A DNA stretch of 64,000 nucleotides, taken from positions 1-64,000 of the forward strand of contig JASHNQ010000112.1 in the NCBI GenBank assembly GCA_030041545.1. The letters run 5' to 3'. This document shows positions 16,891 through 24,417 of the stretch, in pieces. Below the pieces are notes generated by a model. The model saw nothing but the letters and a program-made list of their open reading frames with translations. It did not search any database and had not been told where the DNA came from. Each line of letters starts with the position of its first letter. Within the stretch, counting starts at the first letter, position 1. Both the position numbers and the translations under genes were made by a program. The stretch is from a candidate division FCPU426 bacterium. Lineage in GTDB: Bacteria > Oederibacteriota > Muellerivitia > Muellerivitales > Muellerivitaceae.

Positions 16891-18096
16891 CGGTACTTTC
16901 CCCGCGAAATGACCCCCCGCCTGCGGGAGGCCCTGGGCGAAATGCCGGTCGTGGTATTGACCGGACCGCGCCAGGCCGGGAAAAGCACCCTCCTCCAGAG
17001 GGACCCGGTTTTTCGCGGCAGGCGTTACGCCACCTTCGACGATTTGGCCACGCTGGAAGCCGCCCGGCGGGATCCGGAAACCTTCCTGGGGGAGGGGCCC
17101 CTGACCCTGGACGAGGCCCAACGGTTCCCGGAAATCCTGGTGGCGGTGAAGCGGGTGGTGGACCGTGCCCGGCGGCCCGGCGCCTTCTTATTGAGCGGTT
17201 CAGCCAATTTCCGCCTCCTGCGGGGCGTCTCGGAAAGCCTCGCGGGCCGGGCCGTCTACCTTGACCTCCAACCCTTCACGTCCCGCGAGACCGGCGGCAG
17301 GACGGCCCATCCGCCGGCGCTCCTGGGCTTGCTGGAGGGGAGGCCTCCCTTGGGGAAATTCCCGCCTTTTGATTTCGGGGCGGTGCTCAAGGGCGGCATG
17401 CCCAGCGTGGCCCTGGGGGAAGTGAAAAAACCCGGTATTTGGTTCCAAGGCTATGTCCAAACCTACCTGGAAAGGGACCTGAGGGACCTTCGGCACGTTG
17501 GCGACCTGGCGGCTTTCCGGCACCTGATGAGGTTAACCGCCTTGAGGAACGGCGGCATCCTGAAGGTTTCGGAACTGGCCCGGGACGCGAAGATGAACGT
17601 CATGACCTTATCCCGTTACCTTTCGTTGTTGGAGACATCCTTCCTGGTGCGGCGCCTGCCGCCTTATTTGGGAAACCAGGCGGTCCGCCTCGTTAAATCA
17701 CCCAAGCTTTATTTCACCGATTCCGGCTTGGCCGCCCACTTAGCGGGGATGGACGGCTCCGCGGCCGATCATCCCTTGAGGGGAGGGCTCCTGGAGAATT
17801 GGGTGGTCCAAAACCTGTTGGCCTTGTCCGAGGCCCATTTCGCGGATGCCGAGGGGGCCTACTGGAACATCCAAGGCCGTCATGAGGTAGATTTCGTCCT
17901 GGAGGCCGGCAAGCGGGTATTGGCCGTGGAGGTGAAGCAGGGGGCGATTTCCCGGGATGAGGATTTGAGGGGCCTGAAGGCCTTCCAGGACGCCCAAAAA
18001 GGGCCTGTGACCGGTATACTGGCCACCACGGGAAAGGAAACCTTGCCCCTGGGGAAGAATCTTTGGGCTGTTCCTATTCCGGCGCTGTTATCCTAA
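16885..18096 (+). CDS. AAA ATPase with DUF4143 domain
   Basis: The 403-residue protein has Walker A LTGPRQAGKSTLLQ (residues about 26-39) and Walker B GPLTLDEAQRFPE (about 72-82). An ALRNGGILKVSELARDAKMN helix-turn-helix-like part follows, then the C-terminal DUF4143 nuclease-like region, with LLENWVVQNLL and EVDFVLEAGKRVLAVEVKQG. The E-VD...E-K pattern recalls PD-(D/E)XK nucleases. These genes are common in mobile or rapidly turned-over regions and their function is unclear. The start lies inside an inverted repeat. Confidence 0.85.
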   Translation: MTRYFPREMTPRLREALGEMPVVVLTGPRQAGKSTLLQRDPVFRGRRYATFDDLATLEAARRDPETFLGEGPLTLDEAQRFPEILVAVKRVVDRARRPGAFLLSGSANFRLLRGVSESLAGRAVYLDLQPFTSRETGGRTAHPPALLGLLEGRPPLGKFPPFDFGAVLKGGMPSVALGEVKKPGIWFQGYVQTYLERDLRDLRHVGDLAAFRHLMRLTALRNGGILKVSELARDAKMNVMTLSRYLSLLETSFLVRRLPPYLGNQAVRLVKSPKLYFTDSGLAAHLAGMDGSAADHPLRGGLLENWVVQNLLALSEAHFADAEGAYWNIQGRHEVDFVLEAGKRVLAVEVKQGAISRDEDLRGLKAFQDAQKGPVTGILATTGKETLPLGKNLWAVPIPALLS

Positions 18097-18147
18097 AACC
18101 CGTAATCCGCTTTTCTGCGAAAATTGCAAAAAATAGGCCATTTACCC

Positions 18148-18381
18148 CGTTAAAAGCTTTTTTCTTTTCGGCCCACGCGGCACGGGCAAGCCCACATGGG
18201 CGAAGCGGATATTTCCCGGGGCCCATCGGATCGATTTGCTCCAATCCAACGTCTTCCGGGCCTACGCCGCCCGTCCCGAACGCCTCAAGGAAGCGGTTGG
18301 TGCCGCCGGAATGGAACGGACCGTCGTCATTGACGAAGTCCGGAAGGTTCCAGCCCTGCAGCCGATGATCCATCCGCCTTG
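18148..18381 (+). pseudogene. Remnant of a second AAA/DUF4143-type ATPase
   Basis: A frame open from 18148 to TGA 18381 encodes an N-terminal ATPase fragment. It reads KSFFLFGPRGTGKPTW, a Walker A in which the usual Ser/Thr after Lys is Pro, then DLLQSNVFRAYAARPERLKE and a Walker B VVIDEVRKVP. There is no start codon and the protein ends right after Walker B. The sequence differs from the intact ATPase upstream, so it is a separate decayed gene. The altered Walker A supports loss of function. Confidence 0.65.
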
Positions 18382-18394
18382 AAGGATGAAAATC

Positions 18395-19013
18395 ATGCCT
18401 AAAGTTCTTATCCTTTATCACTACGGATTCGACTCCCTTCGGTCGCCCACCGCAGGCTACCCTGATAAGGTGAAGGACAAGCTATGAAAATCCTTGTCCT
18501 TTATCATTATTACAGCCCGGATGATGTGGCACCCATTCTTACAATTGGAATGGGTACCCCCAAATCGTATGCCTCGGCTGGTGGCCTTGGCACAGGGAAA
18601 CATCATCTGGACTCGATAAAGGACGGCGACGCCTAAAATTCTTGTCCTTTATCATTATTACCGGCCAGATGATGTGGCACCCATTCCTGCAATGGGAATG
18701 GGTGCCCCCAAATCGTATGCCTCGGCTGGTGGCCTTGGCACAGGGAAACATCATCTGGACTTGATAAAGGACGGCGATGCCTAAAATTCTTGTCCTTTAT
18801 CATTACTACAGTCCAGATGATGTGGCACCCATTCCTGCAATGGGAATGGGTACCCCCAAATCGTATGCCTCGGCTGGTGGCCTTGGCACAGGGAAACATC
18901 ATCTGGACTTGATAAAGGACGGCGATGCCTAAAATTCTTGTCCTTTATCATTACGGATTCGACTCCCTTCGGTCGCTCACCGCAGGCTACCCTGATAAGG
19001 TAAAGGACAAGCT
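18395..19013. repeat. Tandem palindromic array of glycosyltransferase 5' ends
   Basis: Five units precede the gene at 19014 and each starts with a copy of its 5' end (AAATTCTTGTCCTTTATCAT and variants). Type A units: 18395-18483 and 18931-19013. Type B units: 18484-18634 (151 bp), 18635-18782 and 18783-18930 (148 bp each). Each unit folds back. GTCCTTTATCA pairs with TGATAAAGGAC. In B units AGTCCAGATGATGT pairs with ACATCATCTGG-ACT. The B units enclose two more hairpins (CCCATTCC/GGAATGGG and TGCC-TC-GGC/GCC-TT-GGCA). The A units enclose the GATTCGACTCCCTTCGG repeat. Confidence 0.85.
18484..18636 (+). CDS. Mini-ORF of repeat unit B1
   Basis: ATG 18484 opens 50 codons beginning MKILVLYHYYSPDDV, identical to the N-terminus of the enzyme at 19014. 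Repeat-encoded residues follow (GMGTPKSYASAGGLGTGKHH), then TAA. Its ATG overlaps the TGA of a similar 30-codon frame starting at 18395. A related 51-codon frame runs from ATG 18777 to TAA 18931. Unit B2 has ACG in place of ATG. It may be translated, but could be only a by-product of repeat growth. Confidence 0.3.
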   Translation: MKILVLYHYYSPDDVAPILTIGMGTPKSYASAGGLGTGKHHLDSIKDGDA

Positions 19014-19017
19014 ATGA
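18925..19017 (+). CDS. Mini-ORF directly coupled to the GT4 gene
   Basis: ATG 18925 opens 30 codons, MPKILVLYHYGFDSLRSLTA and so on, ending at TGA 19015-19017, which overlaps ATG 19014 of the glycosyltransferase (ATGA). Its own start overlaps the TAA of the preceding B3 frame. If translated it would couple the array to the downstream enzyme. Only the frame structure supports it. Confidence 0.35.
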   Translation: MPKILVLYHYGFDSLRSLTAGYPDKVKDKL

Positions 19018-20357
19018 AAATCCTTGTCCTTTATCATTATTACAGTCCAGATGATGTGGTCTCCGCGCGGCATTACACCGACCTTTGTGAGGGCCTGGTT
19101 CAACGAAATTGGGAAGTCGAAGTCTGGCCGGGAAACCGGGCCTGCCATCCCCCTTCGCAAAAACCCACTAACGTAGAGCTTCGGGGGACAGGCCGGGCTT
19201 CAAACCCATATTCCACCCAACCTGGGATGATCAACGGGGTGATGGTAAAGCGGGTTTGGCGGCCTCCTTTGAGCCAACATTCCGCCTTCGGCCGCATCGC
19301 CAATTCCCTCTGGCTCCAAAGGGCCTGGAAAAACCGGCTGAAATCCTCTTCCTATGCCCCGGACGTGATCCTGATCGGCACCGACCCGGTGTTGGCCCTT
19401 TCCTGCGCGCCCGCACTGAAAGCCCTGAGGCCCAAGGCCAAGATCGTCCATTGGTGCTTCGACCTTTACCCCGAAGCCGCGGTGGCGGACGGCGCGGTGG
19501 GGGAGGGAAGCACGCTGGTGAGGATGGCCCGGGAGCGCATGGCCAAGGGTTACGCGGCCTGCGACCTGGTGGCGGATTTGGGACCCTGCATGAAAGAAAA
19601 ACTAAAAAGTTACCAAGCGAAAAAGGGTGAAACGTTGACGCCCTGGGCCCTTAAGGAACCAGAAGAGCCGCTCCCATTCAACAAGGACGAACGCAAGGAT
19701 CTTTTCGGCGAGGCTTCCTTGGGTCTGCTTTACTCGGGCAGTTTCGGCCGGGCCCACGAATTCTACATGACCCTAAAACTGGCCCAAAGGATGAAGGAAG
19801 ACTTAGCCGGGCCCGGTGATGGTGCCTCCGCGGGCTCCGGCACCTCGGCCCGGCACACCCAAGGCTTGCCCCTCGACGCGAGGGCCTCGGGGCAGGGGGC
19901 TATTTTCTGTTACGCGGCGAGGGGAAGCCGCATGGAGGCGCTCCGGAAAGCCCGTAACCCCGAATACACCAACGTGCGCTTCGGATCCTTCGCCGCCGAG
20001 GAAAAGCTGGAGGCGCGGCTGGCGGCTCCCGACGTGCACCTGGTTTCCTTAAGGCCCGAGTGGGCCGGCATCGTGGTTCCTTCGAAGTTCTTCGGCGCAT
20101 TAGCCGTGGGCCGGCCCGTTTTGTTCGAGGGCCCCGGGGATTCGGATGTGGCGCTTTGGATCAAGGAATACGGGGTGGGCTGGGTCTTGACCCATGACAA
20201 CCTGGAGGAGGTCCGGGAAGACCTGTTGAAGTTCGCCAGGAGCCCCCAACAGAAAAGCGATATGTTCAACCGGTGCCACGAAGTTTACCAAGCCCACTTT
20301 TCAAGAGCCGCTGTGATCTCCCATTGGGATGAGGAACTTCGATCCCTCTTGTCTTAA
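19014..20357 (+). CDS. Glycosyltransferase family 4 with an in-frame repeat insertion
   Basis: The 447-residue GT-B enzyme starts MKILVLYHYYSPDDVVSARH. Later conserved parts are IVHWCFDLYPEAAVADGA, LGLLYSGSFGRAHEF, then FCYAARGSRMEALRKAR, DVHLVSLRPEWAGIVVPSKF and ALAVGRPVLFEGP. Between residues about 265 and 297, GPGDGASAGSGTSARHTQG and following Ala/Gly-rich residues interrupt the fold. This stretch is encoded by the two-hairpin repeat also found at 16652. The reading frame continues through it, so the enzyme may still work. The ATG overlaps the last mini-ORF of the tandem array. Confidence 0.85.
   Translation: MKILVLYHYYSPDDVVSARHYTDLCEGLVQRNWEVEVWPGNRACHPPSQKPTNVELRGTGRASNPYSTQPGMINGVMVKRVWRPPLSQHSAFGRIANSLWLQRAWKNRLKSSSYAPDVILIGTDPVLALSCAPALKALRPKAKIVHWCFDLYPEAAVADGAVGEGSTLVRMARERMAKGYAACDLVADLGPCMKEKLKSYQAKKGETLTPWALKEPEEPLPFNKDERKDLFGEASLGLLYSGSFGRAHEFYMTLKLAQRMKEDLAGPGDGASAGSGTSARHTQGLPLDARASGQGAIFCYAARGSRMEALRKARNPEYTNVRFGSFAAEEKLEARLAAPDVHLVSLRPEWAGIVVPSKFFGALAVGRPVLFEGPGDSDVALWIKEYGVGWVLTHDNLEEVREDLLKFARSPQQKSDMFNRCHEVYQAHFSRAAVISHWDEELRSLLS
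19805..19905. repeat. Two-hairpin repeat inserted in frame in the GT4 gene
   Basis: The insert contains hairpin 1 (GCCGGGCC/GGCCCGGC outside, GGTGCC/GGCACC inside), the spacer ACACCCAAGGCT, and hairpin 2 (TGCCCC-TC-GAC-loop-GCC-TC-GGGGCA). Compared with the copy at 16652 the stems differ by compensatory changes. It adds about 33 codons between MKEDL and FCYAARG without a stop or frameshift. Confidence 0.65.
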
Positions 20358-20395
20358 TAACACGGGGGGACTAGAACCTATTTCAAAACCTCCCT

Positions 20396-20515
20396 CACCA
20401 CGAAGTACACGAAGACCACGAAGTAAACCCAATGCTTTTTCAAGACATTTTCAACTTACTTTGTGTACTTTGTGCCCTTTGTGGTAAGAGTTTGGGTTTT
20501 GAAATGGCTTCTAGA
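20396..20515. repeat. CACGAAG-type imperfect palindrome
   Basis: The 305-bp gap between the GT4 gene and the solute-binding protein gene holds a palindrome. CACCACGAAGTACACGAAG (20397 onward) faces CTTTGTGTACTTTGTGCCC (20459 onward) and CTTTGTGGTAAG, within outer TTCAAAACC/GGGTTTTGAA arms. Related palindromes lie at 26766, 33252 and 47232. The remaining spacer has no gene that I can support. Confidence 0.65.
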
Positions 20516-20662
20516 AAATCATTCTAAACCCCATCGAAAAAAAGGCTGTAAGTTGGGCATATTTAACTGATAATTGAACCGAATATGGGGCAGGCCATTG
20601 TCCGCGTTGTGGCCCTGTGATGTACAACATCCATCAAAGTCGGCTTATAACAGGGAGGCTTT

Positions 20663-21946
20663 ATGAAAAATCTTCGGCCGGAGCTGATCGGCTTTGTTTG
20701 TCTTTTTCTCTTAATCCTGTCCGGCCTGATGCGGTGTATGGGCGACGGGGTAACCAAAATCAAGATTTATGCCTGGGGAGGCCGGGATGATACCAGGATT
20801 GTGCGCGAAGAACTCAACAACTTTCAAAAAACCCACCCCGATATCCAGGTCGAATTCCAAAACATACCCCATAGCGATTACGAAACCAAGGTTTTGACCG
20901 AGATAGCCGCTGGCTTGGCGCCCGACGTTATCCCGATCGAAGTGAACATGTTCGATAATTTTTACCTTCGGGGCACCTTGGAACCCTTGAATCCCTACAT
21001 CCAAGCCGACCATATCGATTTGAACGCTTATTATCCACAAGTCCTGGATCGCTTTACCGTGGACGGCCAGACCTACGCTATGCCCAACAACACCGCCCCC
21101 GAATGCGTTGTTTACTACAACAAAGATGCTTTCGACGAGGCGGGCCTGCCTTACCCGACTGACAACTGGACCTACGAGGACTTCGTGGCGGACGCACAAA
21201 AGGTCATGAAAAGGGACGCCCAAGGGAATGTCACCCGCTGGGGCTTTATCGACGATTGGGTCATGGATGAGGCCTGGGTTTATGATTTCGGAGGCAGCTT
21301 TACGGACGACATCAAGCATCCCACTAAATGGACCTTCGCCACGGACCCCAACACCCTCAAGGGGGAGCAGTTTCGCGCCGACTTAATCAACAAGTACAAA
21401 GTGATGCCGCCACCCTCCAGCCAGACATCCATGGGCGGGGTGGGCCACGTTTATATGTTCACCAACAGGACCGCGGCCATGTTCCTCTCCGGCATCTGGA
21501 AAACCTCAATCATCAGTTTGGAGAAGAACTTGAGATGGGATGTGGCCATGCTGCCCAAGGGCCCCGGTGGAATGCGCGGGTTTTCCACGGGTGGTTCGGC
21601 TTTTTGCATCCTGAAAAGCTCAGCCCATAAGAAAGAGGCGTGGGAACTGGTCAAGTACCTTTCGGGGCCGGAGTGCCAAAAAATAGGGGCGGAAGCAGGC
21701 GAGGCCCAGCCGGCACTCATGAAAGTAGCCGAAACGACCTTCTTAGCCAACCACCAGGACCCCCAAAACAAGAAGATGCTATTGAAGGCCGTCAAGTTTG
21801 TGAAATACTTGCCCATGTGCAAGACTTGTGGGGAAGGTTGGTCCTTTATGAACTCCGAACTGGACAGGGTCTGGGCCGGAACCGAAACCGCCGAGCAGGC
21901 CATGCAAAAATTGAAGCCGGTGTTGGAACAGCACCCTCCCCAATAA
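20663..21946 (+). CDS. Extracellular solute-binding protein, family 1 (sugar ABC type)
   Basis: The 427-residue protein has an N-terminal hydrophobic export segment (about 8-24) followed by a Cys (LMRC) that is not a good lipobox. The mature part reads KIKIYAWGGRDDTRIVREEL, then FQKTHPDIQVEFQNIP, VLTEIAAGLAPDVIPIEVNM, and later MFLSGIWKTS and FSTGGSAFCILKSSAHKKEAW, typical of periplasmic sugar-binding proteins. GGAGG-like sequence precedes ATG 20663. No permease or ATPase gene is adjacent, so the transporter partner must be elsewhere. Confidence 0.88.
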   Translation: MKNLRPELIGFVCLFLLILSGLMRCMGDGVTKIKIYAWGGRDDTRIVREELNNFQKTHPDIQVEFQNIPHSDYETKVLTEIAAGLAPDVIPIEVNMFDNFYLRGTLEPLNPYIQADHIDLNAYYPQVLDRFTVDGQTYAMPNNTAPECVVYYNKDAFDEAGLPYPTDNWTYEDFVADAQKVMKRDAQGNVTRWGFIDDWVMDEAWVYDFGGSFTDDIKHPTKWTFATDPNTLKGEQFRADLINKYKVMPPPSSQTSMGGVGHVYMFTNRTAAMFLSGIWKTSIISLEKNLRWDVAMLPKGPGGMRGFSTGGSAFCILKSSAHKKEAWELVKYLSGPECQKIGAEAGEAQPALMKVAETTFLANHQDPQNKKMLLKAVKFVKYLPMCKTCGEGWSFMNSELDRVWAGTETAEQAMQKLKPVLEQHPPQ

Positions 21947-21973
21947 CCCAGAAGGAATGATTAACCATGGTTT

Positions 21974-22011
21974 CTGCTTGTCCACGATGGGGAACCATCG
22001 TGGACAAGCAG
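21974..22011. repeat. Perfect 17-bp inverted repeat (GTCCACGATGG type)
   Basis: CTGCTTGTCCACGATGG (21974-21990) pairs perfectly with CCATCGTGGACAAGCAG (21995-22011) around a GGAA loop. It follows the solute-binding gene but has no T-run. Related copies lie at 22951 (left half only) and 23559-23590, so it behaves as a small local repeat family. A Rho-independent terminator is unlikely. Confidence 0.7.
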
Positions 22012-22105
22012 TAGTCCTGATTGGTTGTATCGGATGAAAAAAATGGGGTCTCGCCACCATTAACTGTTTTGGATCCGGATTAGTTGCCGGCGGCGGGGAA
22101 GCGTG

Positions 22106-22155
22106 TTGACAAAGCCTCCTCCGCCGTTTATATTCTAGTCAGAATAGTCAGAATT
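22106..22155 (+). promoter_or_regulatory. Sigma-70-type promoter and direct-repeat operator
   Basis: TTGACA (22106-22111), a 17-bp spacer and TATATT (22129-22134) form one of the best promoters in the window. Immediately after the -10 comes the direct repeat AGTCAGAAT-AGTCAGAAT (about 22137-22154), placed where a repressor would block transcription. It drives the antitoxin/PIN pair beginning at 22292, through a leader of about 150 nt. Confidence 0.7.
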
Positions 22156-22172
22156 AATTTGAGGAGGCCGAT

Positions 22173-22295
22173 ATGCGCCGATTCTCATTAAAGCCGGTAA
22201 CAATGAGATTCCGTTACCGGCATATGAATTTAAACATGGAAATCGGTGCGATACTGACTCCCTTGCGAATATTTTTTAAGTGGAGGTCAGCATGA
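22173..22295 (+). CDS. Leader ORF coupled to the Phd-type antitoxin
   Basis: ATG 22173 lies six bases after GAGGAGG and opens 40 codons rich in Arg and Phe (MRRFSLKPVTMRFRYRHMNL and so on). It ends at TGA 22293-22295, which overlaps ATG 22292 of the antitoxin. Inside it, GCCGGTAAC (22193-22201) pairs perfectly with GTTACCGGC (22213-22221). This arrangement would allow translational control of the pair. No relative of the peptide is recognised. Confidence 0.4.
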   Translation: MRRFSLKPVTMRFRYRHMNLNMEIGAILTPLRIFFKWRSA

Positions 22296-22540
22296 CATCC
22301 TGGCAGCTCCAAACCGCCAAGGCCCGGTTCAGTGAACTGATCCGAACAGTGAAAACCAAGGGCCCCCAATCCATTACCCTTCACGGGCATGAGGAGGCCG
22401 TCGTGATCTCGAAAAAAGACTACGACCGCCTGAAAAAAGCGAAACCCAACCTTGTTGAATTCTTCCGGAATTCCCCCTTTCACGGCGTTGACCTGAAGAT
22501 CCAACGGAACAAGTCCGTTTCCCGTAAGGTGGAATTTTGA
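22292..22540 (+). CDS. Phd/YefM-family antitoxin
   Basis: The 82-residue protein has the Phd/YefM N-terminus WQLQTAKARFSELIRTVKTK, followed by GPQSITLHGHEEAVVISKKD, which is the DNA-binding and dimerisation core. The C-terminal part should wrap the toxin. ATG 22292 has GGAGG six bases upstream, so it is better than the in-frame GTG at 22280. Its TGA overlaps the TTG start of the PIN gene. Confidence 0.88.
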   Translation: MTSWQLQTAKARFSELIRTVKTKGPQSITLHGHEEAVVISKKDYDRLKKAKPNLVEFFRNSPFHGVDLKIQRNKSVSRKVEF

Positions 22541-22950
22541 ATTACCTTTTGGATACCAACATCCTTTCTGAGCTTTTCAAAAAACACCCAGAGCCTAAAG
22601 TGACCCATTGGTTGAAGGAAGCGGAGCAGGAATCACTTTTCCTGAGCGTTTTGACGGTGGGAGAAATCCGTAAGGGGATTGAAAGGATGGAACAGGGGTC
22701 CCGAAAGGCCCGCCTCATCCAATTCCTGGAGAAAGACCTTTCGGCGCAATTCGAGGGAAGGATACTGCCCATTGACCTGGAAGTGTCCGAAACCTGGGGT
22801 CTATTGGAAGCCCAGGCGGGCCGGCCCATTCCGACGGTGGATACTCTCCTAGCCGCTACGGCCCTCGTCCACAATCTCACCTTGGTTACCCGAAACATCC
22901 AAGATTTTGGCTTTTCGAAATTGAAACTTCTGAATCTTTGGGACGAATAA
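22537..22950 (+). CDS. PIN-domain toxin (VapC/FitB-like)
   Basis: The 137-residue PIN ribonuclease begins at a TTG overlapping the antitoxin stop (TTGA). Its metal-binding acids are in YLLDTNILSELF (Asp6), LTVGEIRKGIERM (Glu about 46), PTVDTLLAATAL (Asp about 104) and LTLVTRNIQDFGF. The length is normal for the family and, unlike the two PIN proteins at 5252 and 6893, it has no C-terminal basic tail. Its partner is the Phd/YefM protein. Confidence 0.9.
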   Translation: MNYLLDTNILSELFKKHPEPKVTHWLKEAEQESLFLSVLTVGEIRKGIERMEQGSRKARLIQFLEKDLSAQFEGRILPIDLEVSETWGLLEAQAGRPIPTVDTLLAATALVHNLTLVTRNIQDFGFSKLKLLNLWDE

Positions 22951-22989
22951 ACCTGTCCACGACGGGGACCCGTAAGGAACAAACTCAAA

Positions 22990-23544
22990 ATGGATTACAA
23001 CGCTGGGAAAAATAAAAAAGTTTTTGGGAGTTTAAAAGGCGTTGCTGTTGGATTTGCCTTTGCTGTTTTTATGATAGCCGCCGGTATTCATCCGCTAAAT
23101 TACACGCTTATCATTTGCGGGTCTGTGTTTGGTATCTGGACGATCTTTCTTCTCTATTTCCTTTTTCATCCTTTTTTTAGTTATAACGACCAATGTTTGA
23201 TAAGGGCCGACCTCTTGAAGGGGTGGGGCGGAACCGAAAAAGTTGAATGGAGCGATGTTTATTCGATACATACAACAACCTTCATTCCCGAGTCTTTGAT
23301 TACGTTAAAAAATGGGAACATGATCCCCGTTAATTATTTAATTACTCCCAACCATTTAAAAGTGTTGGCGGAGGTTGTTGAGTTGGTCCGGAAGAAAAAT
23401 CCTGACGCGAAAGTTAGCCAAGAAACTTTTAAAAGCTTGGAAAAAAGACATCAACAAAAACAAATTTATTTGTTCGTCACGCTAATCCTTTTGTTTATTG
23501 TAATGATGATGTTGGCTCGGTTTCATTGGTTTGATGTCCGTTGA
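22990..23544 (+). CDS. Small membrane protein of unknown function
   Basis: The 184-residue protein has two membrane segments near the N-terminus (about 18-37 and 40-62). A soluble middle follows with GTEKVEWSDVYSIHTTTFIP and SLITLKNGNMIPVNYLI, which looks like a bacterial PH-like (YcxB/DUF-type) beta domain, and a C-terminal membrane segment (about 160-180). No function is known. The gene is AT-richer than its neighbours and is bracketed by copies of the GTCCACGA inverted repeat at 22951 and 23559, suggesting an inserted cassette. Confidence 0.65.
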   Translation: MDYNAGKNKKVFGSLKGVAVGFAFAVFMIAAGIHPLNYTLIICGSVFGIWTIFLLYFLFHPFFSYNDQCLIRADLLKGWGGTEKVEWSDVYSIHTTTFIPESLITLKNGNMIPVNYLITPNHLKVLAEVVELVRKKNPDAKVSQETFKSLEKRHQQKQIYLFVTLILLFIVMMMLARFHWFDVR

Positions 23545-23558
23545 TAATTATTCAGAAA

Positions 23559-23590
23559 CTTGTCCACGACGGGGACCCATCGTGGACAGG
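23559..23590. repeat. GTCCACGA inverted repeat, second full copy
   Basis: CTTGTCCACGA (23559-23569) faces TCGTGGACAGG (about 23580-23590) around GGGGACCCA. It is a variant of the repeat at 21974, and a left half is present at 22951. The three copies surround the Phd/PIN pair and the membrane protein gene. Confidence 0.6.
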
Positions 23591-23665
23591 GCGAGTTGGG
23601 AAAATCGGTAACCATACTTACAATTTGCCCAAGGACAGTGAAATATCCAAGTCCAACCGGAGGGG

Positions 23666-24417
23666 ATGGGGTCAGCCCGGAAATCCGCGAAAGCCTTTGA
23701 CCGACTGAAAAGCGGAGCCATTCCAGCCTATATCCGTACCCCACTCCCGAACAGATCCCCCGGAAGATACGGCTGGACAATGTCGTGCGGGATAGGAGTT
23801 GGTAGGCGAACTAACAAAGCATCGGGCAGGAGATCAAAGCCAACCCAAACCCAGGGGCGGCCCGGTTGAAGGTGGATAGGATGAAGGTTAACCGGGTCAT
23901 GAGGATATTGGGGGTCCTCAATGAGGCCGCCCGGAGGCTGGTTTTAGAGAATCTCCAAAAGTCCAGGGAAAGCCAGGAATCCGAGGGCCAGGTTTTGGAG
24001 AATCCCTAAAAACCGTTGGATAGCAGGTTCCTTCCCGGGATGCGGTTTTAGAGAATCTCCAAAAGTCCAGGAAAAGCCAGGAATCTGAGGGCCAGGTTTT
24101 GGAGAATCTCCAAAACTAGGGGGTAACCCGGCCCCTCCCCGGAACCGGTTTTTGAGAATCTCAAAAAGCCAGGGAATAGCCCGGTTTCCCAGGGCATGGA
24201 TTTTGAGAGTCTCAAAAAAACGGGGGGTAGCCCGGCCCTCTCTCAAAAACCGGATTTTGAGAGTCCCAAAAAGCCAGGGGATAGCCCTGCCTCCCGGGGC
24301 ATGGATTTTGAGAGTCTCAAAAAAGCGGTAACCAACTGGCTCATCAGCGAGAACGCCCTATTTCGGTTGACCGACCTCCACTCATGGCGGGCCGCCGTGG
24401 ACAAATATCTCAAATAA
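23666..24417 (+). pseudogene. Decayed repeat-rich gene
   Basis: Coding-like segments occur in changing frames. AFDRLKSGAIP (about 23691) is followed in another frame by LYPYPTPEQIPRKIRLDNVV, then IGQEIKANPNPGAARLKVDR and RVMRILGVLNEAARRLVLEN. Last comes an intact stretch, 24196-24417, with DFESLKK repeats ending NALFRLTDLHSWRAAVDKYL. Stops interrupt between them (for example TAG in the 23805 region and TAA at about 24007). I do not recognise the family. The pattern of Leu/Arg helices followed by short repeats suggests one former protein. Confidence 0.5.
23938..24330. repeat. Tandem degenerate repeats with TTTTGAGA/TCTCAAAA palindromes
   Basis: About seven units of roughly 50-65 bp each contain a small palindrome that drifts from TTTTAGAGAATCTCCAAAA to TTTTGAGAGTCTCAAAA. 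Each is followed by a GC-rich link such as GCCAGGGGATAGCC. In the last three units the reading frame encodes DFES-L/P-KK plus a Gly/Ser/Pro link, so the repeat was probably coding. Confidence 0.7.

Noticed and set aside
17025-18000. Open frames on the minus strand opposite the AAA ATPase
   Set aside because: They lie opposite a gene with clear Walker A/B and DUF4143 motifs and have no features of their own.
18395-19013. CRISPR-like array
   Set aside because: The units are 83-151 bp, palindromic throughout and contiguous, without unique spacers of equal length, and there are no cas genes.
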